From Strongyloides papillosus (Eukaryota; Nematoda; Chromadorea; Rhabditida; Strongyloididae), in NCBI GenBank assembly GCA_005656395.1, contig SRSI01000037.1, positions 248,001-312,000 of the forward strand: DNA of 64,000 nucleotides. The letters are read 5' to 3'. The notes under the pieces are model-generated. The model was given only the letters and a program-made list of their open reading frames with translations, was not told where the DNA came from and made no database searches. The position numbers and the translations under genes were made by a program. Within the stretch, counting starts at the first letter, position 1; each line of letters begins with the position of its first letter. This document shows, piece after piece, positions 10,621 to 23,170 of the stretch.

Positions 10621-13517
10621 TTAATTAACAACCTCCCATTCATCTCCGTTTATGGTTTCTTGACTTTTTTGTTCAATAAGTCTCTTATCAACGGCAAAGT
10701 TATCAGATCCCTCATTTTTATGTGCCTTACAATTACTATGGTTAGTAGATGGCTCATTATGCTGAAAGCGAAGAAACTTGAGATAAATATAAAAAAAAAT
10801 TTTTGTTAGTAAGCTTATTAAAAAAACTGTGGTAATAAAAAATATTAGAAACCAAATATAGTGTTATTAGTAGCCTTGATTTTGTTTCTATACCTTTACT
10901 AGTGAGCCTTTGTTCTTGTTTTTAAGTACATCTTCATTTTCCTCAAAATCATTGATATATCTTTCAATTTCAAATAATTTCTTCTCCTATAATTTTTAAT
11001 GTATAAAAATTAATTAAACACCAGAAAACTTACAAGTTTAACTAAAGCAGATTTATAAAATTGACTAGTATTTTCAAGTTCTTTGAACTTATTATCATTA
11101 GATATATTAGAAAGTGGTACTTCCTTAACTACAACTTTTTCTACAACCTTTTCAACAACCTTCTCAACAACTTCTTTTTCTTTTGATTTAAGAGATTCAA
11201 CCGATTTAGCTAACCAATTCTTATAAGTTGTTGGATCAGAAGTTTTGGGTGCCTTTGGAATAGAATTACTAAGTTGAGATAATACATCAAAGGTAGTATC
11301 AACGATACTCTTTATGGAAGCTGCAGATTCTGCCTCTGTCTTTGCAATAACCTTCTGACAATTCTCCTCAGCCTTCTTGACAGCATCCACAATGCTCTCA
11401 TTGATCTTGACGACTTCCTGAAAAAAAATAAAATTATTATTTTCATTCATTAAATCAACATGGCATTGATGACGCCTCATTAATCATACATTAAAACGTC
11501 TGCTAGCTTCTGCTAACTCTTTTTCAGAATTTTTAGAAGTGCCATCCTGAAAGAAGGACATTTGTTAGTAATTAGTGCGCAAATAGAAATAACTAAAAAA
11601 AAGACAAAACAAAAATATTACCTTATCCTTGATATTGGAAAGCTCTGCCTTCAAATCTTGAAGTTCCCTAGCTTGATTGATGTTTTTAATAATGAGTTCT
11701 TTATTGAGATCTTTTAATCTTGATGTCTCTTGATCCTTAGCTGCAATGTCATTTTGTAATTTGATTTTGAGCTCCTTAGCCTTCTCGCTAAACTCAGCGA
11801 TTTGATTGTGATTCTCCTTGTGTTTTTGGATGGTCTCAGTCAATGAAACAATCTTTTGTTGGAGGTTATCTTGTTCATTAAGACTATTTCTTAATCTCTC
11901 ATTCTCTTTCTTATTCTCATCAAGTTCCATCTCCAAGGTGCTAATAGCATGTTTCATCTCACTAAGAGTACTCTCAAATCCAGCCTTAATCTTCTCAGTC
12001 TCGTTCTTGTAACTTTCGAATTGTGCCTTGATATTCTCAGTCTCGCTTGCACTCTTCTGGAGAGTTTCATTTTCCCTTGACATAAAAGTATTCAATCTAG
12101 CTTGTAATTCCTTAACTTGACTCTCAGTTTGATTGTACTCATTGGTAATCATTTGAAGTTCACTAACAAGTCTTGTTCTGGCACCCTCAGCATCAACATA
12201 CATTCTTTCGAAATTTTTTCCTTTCTCGGTGGCAAGTGAAAATTCATTGTGAAGTCTATTAATTTCATGATTACAGTTATCTAATTGAGCCTTGAATGCA
12301 CTAACACTATTCAAATAGTCATTGTTAAGTTTTCCAAATTCGATTTGAGCAGAATCAACTTGTTTTCTTAAGAAATCACGTTCCTTCTCCAGAGCTGATA
12401 CATTGCTTTTAAGAGCACTGACCTCAGCGTCATTTCCAGAACTTGTAAGTCTAGTTCTACAGATATCATCGAGTATATTGTATTTCTCCTCAAAATCAAT
12501 GAGTTTGGCGTTCAAATTATTGATAATCTTATCTTTCTCAGCCAACTTATCAAGGATTTTGGCGTTCTCAGCTTCCTTCTTTGAAACTTCCCTCAATTTA
12601 CTAATAGTTGCATCCTTCTCCTTAAGTTGTTTCTCAAATGAGGCAACTTTATTGTTACAACTGGTAACTGAAGTTCTAAGTTTGTCGAGTTCATCGGTGA
12701 TCAAAGAAATACATTTCTCAGGGATTCCATCAATACTGATCAGGTAACCAAAAGCATCATTAACATCTTTCATTGGTGGTACAACAGATCTCTTAGATCT
12801 CGTTTGTTCTTTCTCAACTTCCGGTGCAGATTCAACATTTTTAACAACCTTCTTCTCAACAACCTTTTCCTTATCTTCAACATCGTTAACTGCCTTTTTA
12901 GTCTTCTTATTACTTCCTGTTAAGTTAGATGCCTTAGCCTCGGGTGCTTTCTCTACTACAGCCGGAGGTGTTTGAACTGCAGGTACAACGTCATTTGATT
13001 GACTTTTCTTGCCACCTTTCTTATTCACATTAACTTTAACTGGAGATTCATCTTTTTTTGTTGACGTAGTAGTGGTAGTAGGTGCCGGTGGAGTATCAGG
13101 TGAGACAACTGGTTTTTGTTCTTCTTTTGATTCCTCTTTCTTTTCAACTTTCTTCGCCTTAACTTTTTTTGACTTTACAACAACATTTTTCTTCTTATCT
13201 TTCTTTGTTTCCTCTTGGAGAAAAGCTTCCAACTTCTCAAAACCCTATAAAGATGTACATTAAAAATTGAGATTATAAAACGCCTACATTCTCATCTATT
13301 CCATTATTCTTATTTTTATTTATTTTGAAGTAAAATAATACAACAGAAATAATCAAAATATTGGTACTGCAAGGAGTAAAATAAACATTTTTGATGTTTT
13401 CTCTCTTGACTAATTCAATATTTTCAAAATTATTTTAAAATAAAGAAACGTGTCACGATGACAAAATACCCAAGAAAAATGTGTAATAATATACCTGAAA
13501 TAAATTATTTTAGTCAT
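10621..13517 (-). CDS. ER-anchored coiled-coil protein, p180/kinectin-like, 804 aa
   Basis: Seven exons join in phase: 13517-13495, 13366-13288, 13244-11622, 11546-11490, 11417-11034, 10986-10894 and 10776-10621, for 805 codons with stop. The first two short exons supply a start MTKIIYFSTN and a single hydrophobic span (ILIISVVLFYF, residues 11-21). A Lys-rich, Pro/Thr-containing region follows (about 45-190), then heptad-rich coiled coil to about residue 640, a short VVEKVVEKVVEKVV stretch, and an acidic end GDEWEVVN. One N-terminal membrane segment, then a basic domain, then a long coiled coil is the plan of ribosome receptor p180 (RRBP1) and kinectin, which sit in rough ER facing the cytosol. 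I could not align specific motifs, so the family call is inference; a generic membrane-tethered coiled-coil protein is the alternative. Confidence 0.72.
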
Positions 13518-15761
13518 CCAAATAGTAGACAGAGATCAAGAAATAATATTCAAAACCATTTTTTTTAGATAATTTTATAGTGTTAATTCTTTATATCGAG
13601 AGGCACTTATAATTATAATGTTTGGGAAATAAATGGAAAAAAAGTAGAGCACATATATGTGGGATACAAAAATATAAAATAATCTTATCATACATATATA
13701 TATTCTAATATTCATCTATCTTATGTAATAACAAAAAGCAATGTCAAAATGGAAATATTATTTATATATTGAATTGAAATAGACACAGAGAAGAGACATC
13801 ATTATCTGATCACATTAAATATCATTATATTATATAATTTTATTAAAAAAACATGACCACAGTTTACATAGATATATTTTTTAACTTTGACTGTTTGATA
13901 GAAATAAAATGTCAACGTGGAGCTTTACACTATCTTACATAATATTATGGAGTAAGCACTGAATTTTACTCTCCTATAGCGATTGTGTGGGAAGTACAAA
14001 TTTAGAATCTGCTGCATTCTTTTTTTATGTTTAATTTTAAATAAATTTTTTTTATACTATTTAATTGTATATTTATCAATAGTCATCAAGCTTTATCTCT
14101 CCAGAAGGATGAGTAATTCAAGTAAATATTTAATAAAGATAATTTTGAAATATTTTTATGACAATTGGTAAAATGTATTCTTAATATTTATGTTAAATAT
14201 ACTTGATAAAAGTCTACATAGCTAGAGGGGGATAAAAAAAAGATAAATATCTTAAAAAGGTATATGTTTTTTGTGGTAGAGAATTTATTTTTGATAAAAA
14301 ATATAAGAAAGATAACAATTTTTTATCCATATAAATATTCCCACAACATATGGTGTAAAAATAAACCAAATTTCGACATTTGTTTCTTAATGACACATAG
14401 TACAAGATGTATATATTCGAATTTTGGCAAATGCCAGTATACTCTTTTAACCGCAAATTCTAAGACAAGTAAACTTTATTAATGCGTTTGTTTTTGAGGA
14501 GAAGGCACAGATAAAAAAAGATACTACTAAATAAAAGTACATAAAAGCAATTCTAACAGATTAATTAAAAATTCGATTACACAATCTATCACAAATACAA
14601 TTTCATAAAGAATATAAAACATCTATTAATTCTCCTCAGAATATGGGTAATTCCAAGAATAATGAATGAAACAATTGTCAAATGTAAAATCCATAAATTC
14701 AATTACATCGAATGGCATTGTTTGATGCTAATACCAAATGACTTACTCAAATTATTGCGATATCAATACTACTATTACCATACAACATATTTCATTTTGG
14801 GCCTCAAATATTTTCCTCCTAAACATCTCAAAGCTAACTATCTTAAAATATGTTTAGCAATATCTTCATTTTTATAAAATATAAAAATATCTAGCATATT
14901 TAAAAAGAAAGTTATCATATAAAAGTTAAATTTGAATAGTCAGTATATGTACATTCAAGAAATTTTACTATTAATTCACATAATTTTTAGTTTGTTTAAT
15001 ATAAGTACATATATTTAGTTTTCTAGATATGTACTTTATTTTCTTAACATACATCTGATGAAATAATTTTTCATAATCATGAATTTATTTTTTATTTTCA
15101 AAAAAAAGAAGAAATTATATCTTCACTTGATGTAGGAAATGTAAACAAACGTGAAGTAATGAGGAGTATAACAAATATACTTATAACAAAAATTTGTTTA
15201 CTTATTTTTTTTCATGGTTATGTGGTTTTTTCTAATATTTCTAAATTAACGAATTAAATGGATTAAAATATCTTCCGTAACTTTAATCTTAGCTTTTTAA
15301 AATTAAATTAATTTTACATGTCAAGTTATCGGATGTGTGTACTGTAAAATAAATCATTTTTTTAAAATTAGCTTTTATTAAATTTTAAAAGTTAAAGAGT
15401 GTCATTGAATATATGTCTTATCTGATGAGGTGATTTTATTTATACATAAAATTATTTTAATGGTTGTGTAACATAATGTTAAGCTATAATTTCTAAATAA
15501 TCTATGACCTACCATATATTTGTAGACCCTTTTAAATTGGTTATCATTAAAACTTTCAATTTTAAATTAGTCAACCTTTTTTTGAAAACAAATTCAAATG
15601 TTAAACGACCAAAGATTAAATGTTACCATGCTCATTCTTCTTCCTATAATCCCTTTAAAATTTCTACATTGAAATAAGATTTATTATTATAATGACAATT
15701 AGAAGTTGTCAGAAAACGCCTTATTGCAGACATTAATTCAAAAACATTTTTTTTGTTATAG
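13518..15761. other. AT-rich intergenic region, possible 5' exons of the next gene
   Basis: About 2.2 kb. On the plus strand around 15051-15245 there is a frame of about 65 codons without an ATG near its start, containing SSLDVGNVNKRE. It could be an upstream exon of the candidate gene at 15762-17374, but its acceptor is weak. Nothing else is supported. Confidence 0.35.
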
Positions 15762-17374
15762 AAGGCAAATAGTTTTTTCACTGGTTGGTATGTTTTTTCG
15801 TTCCTCTTCTTGCATTTCTAATGTTATTTTAATAATATTTTATTGGAAAAATATGATAGATATGCTATAAAATTGAATTTGTTTACTTCATTATTTCCCC
15901 TGTTGAAATCGAATTATAAAATTTAATAAATAATTAATATATATTAGATGTTCTATTGTAAATGTCATTCTTAACAATGCCCAATTGAAATTTATTCAAA
16001 TTGAAGAATAAATATAGAGAATTGTTTAAAAATTTTATACAATTATAAACTATTTTTATTTTTAGTGACAACATTACATTATATTTAGATAAAATTTTAC
16101 GTGTTGTTGAGGAATTGATTTATAAATGTATTTTGTATACTATTATTTATACCTCAATAATCATTGCTCTCTTATCATATCTTTTTTATTTAACTATTTT
16201 GTTACATTATTACATAGTATATTTTTTCATTTTGTAAAAATATTGTATGTTTATTTGGTAGAAAAAAAAAATTTTACTTTAACAAAATAACAATTTCATT
16301 GTTCTTACGAGTTTTGTTGTACTTCGTTCTAATTGTAGAATTCAATATACTATATGTTATTTTTATAATTGTATTTCTTGCACCTGCTCATCAAGTTTGC
16401 GCTTTCCTTTATATGAATAATGCGTACATCTTTCTACATTTCTACTACTATATTTAAACAAAAATATAGCTAATTGTTAACTTTCACTTGAATACATTTG
16501 AAAAAAATATGTAGTCACGTGAAAATTTTGCTTTTCTAAGTATTTTAAATTAAAATGAGTACAAAATATGTTTTTTAATGAGTAGATATTTTATAGTAAT
16601 ATTTTTATTATTATTATCAAAAAGTCTATTTTATTTAGAGTAATAATATATGTATGTTTATTTAGCCATTTTCCGATAAAATAGAGAAAAATACTCTTAA
16701 AGTTATCAGCCAACAGCTGACAATGCACTCTTTTTATCTCTCATATCATAATAAGACAAAATATATTTATTTCTGTCCAATGTCATTCGTTTAAAACTAT
16801 ATATTGTAATTAAAGATAATCAATAGCTGGAGGATTTGATTTAATCTTTTTATGTTATTTTATAAACCACAATTTATTTCTGTCGTTAAATATTTTAGTT
16901 TATTAGATACTACTGCTTCATGAATATATAAATAAATGTATATGTATATATCTATTTTTTTAGTTATTTTATTAAAAACAACTGTCTGGGTCATTTATTT
17001 TACCTAGTAGAAATATAAGAAATCTATATTGTTACTGTACGGGTCAAAATATTTTGTATAATTGTAAGAAATTTATTTATTTTCTTAGCAAAATATATAA
17101 AATTTCACGTGGCTTTTAAATTTTAACAATATTGTTAACGTTTTTATATAAGCTACAATTCCTACTCACAATATTAATATACTTTCAAAATTTTGATTCT
17201 CGTATTTTAAAGTCAATCTTATTGAGAACCGGAAACTGTGAATTAGTAGAAGAGTGAAATATATTGTTCATCTGTTGTATGCTTCAATTTTAGTTTACAC
17301 AAATAAAGGAAGAAGACGACAAACAAATTCAAGGAACATTTGAATGGTTGAATAATCTTAAAAACGAAGGTTGA
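15762..17374 (+). CDS. Candidate small membrane protein, partial 5' end
   Basis: Three splice-flanked pieces join in phase: 15762-15787 (acceptor TTATAG, donor GTATGT), 16066-16216 (acceptor TTTTTAG, donor GTATAT) and 17294-17374 (acceptor TTTTAG, ending TGA). Together they give 85 residues: a short start KANSFFTG, then CDNITLYLDKILRVVEELIY, a hydrophobic stretch of about 28 residues, and a charged tail with EEDDKQIQGTFEWLNNLK. No start codon was found, so at least one 5' exon is missing. The 53-codon frame in the middle piece and the matching phases argue against chance, but the 1.1 kb second intron is long for this window. I do not recognise the protein. It ends 190 bases before ATG13 on the same strand. 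Confidence 0.4.
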
Positions 17375-17563
17375 TGAAGAACAAAATTTTTTTTTCTACC
17401 TATCCTATTTTTATATAGTTAATACATATACAATTGATTACCTTTTTTTTCTTTATTCTAACATTTGACTAATGATAAGTGGTTTGAAATTGGAAAGTTT
17501 TAACTTTATTATTACTTTTACCTGAGTATTATTGTTATAATTTTTTGTCAAATTTATGTTGCT

Positions 17564-19281
17564 ATGACTGAATTGACATCAAAATTTATCAATAGTTATG
17601 TTATAAAATTTATGCATAAAACTTTTCAAAGCCTTGTTACTGCTCGTGATGGACCAAAATTGATAACAAAATGTCAACCTTCAAAAACAAGTTGGTTCCA
17701 AATTGAGATAGATGAAATTGGTAGTGTGGCAAGTGTCATAAAACAACGGGTAAGAAAGTAAGTTTAATTCATCATCATAATACACTTTTTTAAAATTTTA
17801 TTTTTTTCGTTGTTCCTATTTTAAAAGTGCATTTTGTGTTAAAAATATTATTGCCAAAATATGTGTTATTTGTTTGACAACATTTTGTGCACTAAATGTT
17901 TTTCAAAAAAATTATTTTTTTTGTTTATATAGATGATTTATCATTATATATACTTTCTTTTAGTTTTCCTCAATCTTGCAATATAGTCAACATTGATTTT
18001 TTACTCAACACTCCAGATTATGGTTTACTTCCTCTAGAACAATGGAGAATAACTGTAGATAGAAGTAAAAAAAATGACGGCAATATAGTGACGACTGAAG
18101 GATTTTATGATGGTTTAACGATTCTTTTAAGATCCATTGTTGTAGCAGCTAGGCAAACACCATGTCAAAGATATTTAGTACGTAAACAAAATGAGGGTAA
18201 ATTTGTTTTAGCATTCAAAATTTATGAGGGTGATTTTAAACCATTATTTGGTGATAATACTAAATATGTTGATCTTGGAGTAGTTAAAACAAATTATTGC
18301 CATGTATGTGCTTCATTAATATATAGACAAGATTTTAATTATGATCCAGATGTATCTGATTACTATAAAATATACGATGATAGCCCATTAATTAGTAAAA
18401 AGAATTCCAAGGATTGTAGTGAAATATGTATTATTGAAGATGTCATTGTTCATATTGACAATACAGGAAAGTCATTTGTTGATGAAAGTTTATATGTCAC
18501 ATCCAGTATATTTCCTATCTTAGAGAAAAGTGAAACCTCACAAATAACTACATATGGAAAATCTACCTCAACATTTAATGATGATGTGCCAAAATATCGT
18601 AGAAGGATAATGTCAGAAATGTCAACTACAAGTTCTGAGCATCCAATTTTTAATATGAGTACCTCTTCAAATAGAACCCAAAAATCAGAAGAAATTTCTA
18701 AGATTAGTCAAAAAAGTGAGACAAAAGAAATTATTGAGAAGAATATTATGGTAAAAAGCAATGTCTCCAATGTAGATTCAACCTTAGAATCATCAATATT
18801 CTATCTACCTCCACCACAGGAACAACAGGATATCCCCTTCGGTATATTGCTTTCATATTCTGTTGAAGAGATGTCACCAAAAACATCCACATCAACTTCG
18901 AAATTACTAACATCAAAAAAATCATCGAGTTTTAATAATTCTTCTAAAACACTTCATCCTGTCTATGAGGAACCGTCATCATCTTCATCATCAACTTCCA
19001 TTGATGATTCATACGTCCAAATAATGAACTACTCCACACATAAAAATAATGTCAATCCCAAGTATGAGTTGACTGCATTTATTCAAGATCTAAAGTATGC
19101 TCCAGATCTTAAATTTGACTATACACAACCATACAATTGCGATATGAAAACAATGTTCGATATTTGTTTACGTGATATTCAACAACTTTCTTCCTTATCA
19201 ACAAAATTTGATTTATTTATAGAAGAATTATGCAAAAAAAGTGAAGATCAAGGTAGCATTAAACCTGTCCATTTTTATTAA
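17564..19281 (+). CDS. atg-13: Autophagy protein ATG13 (HORMA domain), 503 aa
   Basis: Exon 1 is 17564-17757 and exon 2 is 17964-19281. The donor AAA|GTAAGT is chosen over an earlier CGG|GTAAGA because only it keeps phase with the acceptor TTTTAG. The N-terminal 200 residues fit the ATG13 HORMA domain: KFMHKTFQSLVTARDGPKL matches the opening helix, SWFQIEIDEI aligns with the human SDWFNLAIKDI, and the domain continues through LLLRSIVVAARQTPCQRYL. The remainder is Ser/Thr-rich and disordered, then ends with a conserved-looking segment near ELTAFIQDLKYAPDL, comparable to the C-terminal acidic or FYREF region of ATG13. ATG13 is the adaptor of the ULK1/UNC-51 initiation complex (EPG-1 in C. elegans). 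No ULK partner is encoded nearby. Confidence 0.88.
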
Positions 19282-20430
19282 ACTGTTAAATATCATCACT
19301 ACAATAACAATAATCTTTATTTACAAAAGAAACTTCAGCTTTCCATAGACGGTTACAATTTTTTGTTTGTCTTATCAGACCGGTATATATTTTTAAATAT
19401 AATAATTTTGTCAATGTAAATAGAATTTTTAATAATGACGCCTTGTTTGCTAAGATTTGTATTAAATCCTTATTATCTCTTCTACTATTTAATATACATA
19501 ATAAATATTTTATTAATTATGGATTCTTAAAATTATGCATCCTTTTAATAAAATATTACAAGTTTAAATGATGTTTAGAATAATAAAAACTTTTACTTAA
19601 TTAAGATTGTTGATGTCTTCCACTCCCAACTAATGTCATTTTAATAATAATGTTTTTAAACTGGAATTAATTTATAATTTTGTTTTAAATATGACATCTT
19701 TTTTTTAATTCTAACAGCCATTACCATTTAAAATTGATAAATCATATTAATCTCATCAAAGTGCAAATTATATTATTGTTTTGGATACTGTACTTATGTA
19801 TTGCATCCTACTTTTTCAAAAAATTTCATAACAAATTGTACGTTGGTGTACTTGTAAAAAAACAAAATTCAATAGTCATACATTTCAACAAATACGTAAT
19901 TAACACAAAAAAATAATAAAGTAGAAAGTGTACGATAAAGGTAGAAGCCATAAAAAAAAGATTAAATGAAGTTATAGGTTAAATTTTATTACTCTCATTT
20001 TTTAAAATAATTTAAAAAAAAGTCATTAACAGGAGTAACGAGGAAATAAATTTTATTTAACCACCAACAGACATCAGGGAAACTCGTTAAAATAATATAT
20101 TCATAACAAATGTTGTGAATTTTCAAATAAGTGCCTGGAGGATGAAAATACATTCTTACATCTTACTCAACTAGTAAAAAACATATGTTATTATGAATGT
20201 TCTACTCATGATTTATATTGGTGTTAAACGGATATGAAAACAGGAATAATATCATTAAAAAAATGGTGCAAAGTTAAAAAATGATAATGTCCAAGGGTTA
20301 ATATGATGTTGATGGAAGGAAAAAAAGGAATAAATCGCTACATGACATTAAACTTGGTAAAATGTATCTTTTAATTCAGGAATGCACTAAAAAACAGTTC
20401 TTACTCTTCTTCACCCTACTGTACTTATAA
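19282..20430. other. Intergenic region between ATG13 and PCID2
   Basis: This stretch of 1149 AT-rich bases has only short open frames. I see no gene, RNA or repeat I can support. Confidence 0.55.
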
Positions 20431-21667
20431 ATGAATAATATTAATCTTGTGGATTGGTTATCTGATAAACTTGTTTCAAAGAAATGGGAAGATGCTGAGA
20501 ATCTTGTAAATTTTTTTACAATCACAAAATGGCAGGATTTTAAAGATTATGTAAGTTACAATATCAATTACCTTCTTATCAAAATATTCTTTCTAGAATC
20601 TTTCCATCAACCGCCTCTCCGAGTTACCTGATGAATTCTGTAAATTAATAAAAAAATTAGTTGTTGCATTTGACTATTACTTGGAGGGTAAATATGATAA
20701 AGCATTCACAGAACATGCTGAAGCAATAAAAGTATTGACAGGAGAAGTTAGTAACAATAACAAAACTAATTGGTTCCTACCAATAGTCTATGCATTGGCT
20801 GATAATCAAAAACACCTTGCTGGAAAGATTGGGTTAAATGACTTTGATTCAAGGAGGAATGAAGCATATCTCAATTGTAGTGGTGTTATTAGAAGTATAC
20901 TTACAATGTGTTCCGGTGACTCGAAAACGAGAAAAGATATATCAAAAAGAGTTGGGCTTGTTAATATTCTTAATCACTGTATGAGACTCGGATTTCTGAC
21001 ATCTAATTTTACTGGTCTCGCTCCTGTTATAAATTTAATTGAAAATGATGAAGAGTTACAGGGATTTGCAACGAAAAAGGATTTAGTTATGTATAATTAT
21101 TATCTGGGTAAACATAGTTTATTTGAGGATGAATTGGAACGTGCAGAGAAATGTTTATCATTTGCTCTATACAATAATCACCCTGACTACACTGAAAATA
21201 GGAAGAAGATTCTTGTTTATTTAATAACAGTTAAATTATTACTTGGTTCAGCGCCACCGAAAAAATTGTTATGCGAAAGTGGTCTTGAAGCGTTCCTTCC
21301 CGTAATTCAGGCTGTTGTTGATGGTAATCTTTCACATCTTGACAAAGCTCTGGAAAAACATGAATCCTTTTTTATTCAGTATGGTATTTTATTACTTTTA
21401 GAAAAGTTGAAACAAACAACATTTCTGATATTGTTTAAGAAGATGTATTATGATGTTTTTAATAGTCAACATTTGATTCCAATTAAGGCATATTACTTAG
21501 CGTTATTGGCACAAGACTATACTGAGTATGATGAGAAGTCTGTTGAAGCGCTTTTAGCTGTTATGATCAGTGAGGTAACTATAAACTTATCTTCATATCA
21601 TAGATCTATATTTAACTTTATTTTTAGAAAAAAATCAGGGGATATCTTTCACACTCTCACAGAATGA
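20431..21667 (+). CDS. PCID2: PCI domain protein PCID2 (Thp1/TREX-2 subunit), 396 aa
   Basis: Exon 1 is 20431-20550 and exon 2 is 20597-21667, with a 46-base intron. The model matches PCID2 end to end: NWFLPIVYALA (human NWALPVMYAVA), YNYYLGKHSLFEDELERAEK (human [20 protein letters not shown]), YLITVKLLLG, KHESFFIQYGILLLLEKLK and NLSSYHRSIFNFIFRKK. The C-terminal half is the PCI helical repeat and winged helix. PCID2 pairs with a GANP/Sac3-type scaffold and DSS1 in TREX-2 at nuclear pores for mRNA export. The length agrees with the human 399 residues. An AATAAA polyadenylation signal lies at about 21766. Confidence 0.94.
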
Positions 21668-23170
21668 TTGTGCTTTCTAAACAAAATCCTTTCGGAAACT
21701 AATTTATGTGAAGATCAATTTTTATATTAAATTTTTCTCTTTAATTTTGCCACCACCATTTATAAATAAAATTCATCTTTGTGTTTCATTAAAAAAATTT
21801 AAATGAATGGTTAAATTTTTTATTTTAATTAATTATAAATTTAACGTGAAAAAGAAACCGAATCCTGAATATTAAATGTATAATTTTTCTTTACTATGAA
21901 TAAAGCAATCTCGTTTATGACACTTATACATCATTGTAAATTGTAAAGATGAAAATGATTAAGTAACCGGTCTGTATATGTAAATCATATAAAACTTTCT
22001 ATAAGGTAAATTCATTGATGGTTTTCAAAATATTGGAGTGACCATGAGAGATGTTTTGTAGGTTTTTTTTATTTAATTTTTTTAATCTCATTGTAAGTGA
22101 AATTTTTTAAACAATCACACTTTTATTTCCTACAATTGTGTCATTCTTTATTGGTACTATTGTATTAATTCAATTTATGAGATTTTTTTCTCCACTATCA
22201 TAATATTGTTATTTTAATTTTTACTTTCAAAAGATTTAACTTTCAAAAAGTTGATTAATTTTTTTATTAGGTGTTTTGATCTACTTTTTTGTTTTAAAAT
22301 GTTATATTACATAATTAGATAGGAGAAAATAAATTAAATTACATACTTTTATTGTTAGTTCTAAATACTGAATTCCAGATTTTATGTGTAACATATGGTA
22401 TGCCCTTTAAAAATTTAATTTTCTTTAATTTCACTTACCATATTATGCAATTTTCTTTAATCTTTCTTAGCATCAGATCAGATTAAAATTCGTATATCTT
22501 TTATTTTCATTTTCAACAAATATAATCTTCCACTTGTTGATGGATGTAGACATTAACGCATCTAATTTTAATATTTATTTCCCACCCCTTCACGATGATC
22601 AAGAATTTGACATATCACATCTATATATATCTATATATCCATGCATCTTTTTAAAATAAATACTACCACTACATATTTAATTATTGTCTCAATTTCATTT
22701 TATTGTGAAGCGCAAAATTTTCAAATCTTCTTCATTGAGATGGTTCATGAAATTAATGGCAGTTATCTAGTTAGAAAATGAAGATGATTTCTTAGTTATC
22801 GCTAACCTTATTATTTCAAACACCGTTATTTATATTTAATGATATTTTAATCATTTATCTATATCAACAACTTAATTTGTTCGTTATCCAATTTTACCTA
22901 TTATATATCTAATTAGGAAAGATTTCTTATATTCTCTATATAATATGGTAAATTAAACAACTTTTAGGATGACTCTTCTTAATTATTACATAATTTTTGG
23001 AAATTGTATCAATTTTTAACATTATATTTAAAGTTATATCAAAATTTTTAACCCATATTTATTAGTTTCCTTTTTTTCCTTTCTACGGTATATTATTGTA
23101 ACTTTATAAAAAAAATATTTAAAACTATATTTTTATAATATTATTTTTATGGTTTAGATATTTATTACAA
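21668..23170. other. AT-rich intergenic region
   Basis: About 1.5 kb of homopolymer-rich DNA between PCID2 and the secreted-protein gene. I see nothing further in it. Confidence 0.55.

Noticed and set aside
12403..12747. Plus-strand open frame of 114 codons
   Set aside because: It lies opposite the coiled-coil gene; Ser/Leu-rich antisense of a Lys/Glu-rich coding strand is expected to stay open.
14662..14877. Plus-strand frame of 71 codons
   Set aside because: No signal, domain or splice support; such lengths are common by chance at this base composition.
15051..15245. Plus-strand open frame with SSLDVGNVNKRE as a possible exon
   Set aside because: The acceptor is an A-rich run and no start was found; kept only as a note for the 15762 candidate.
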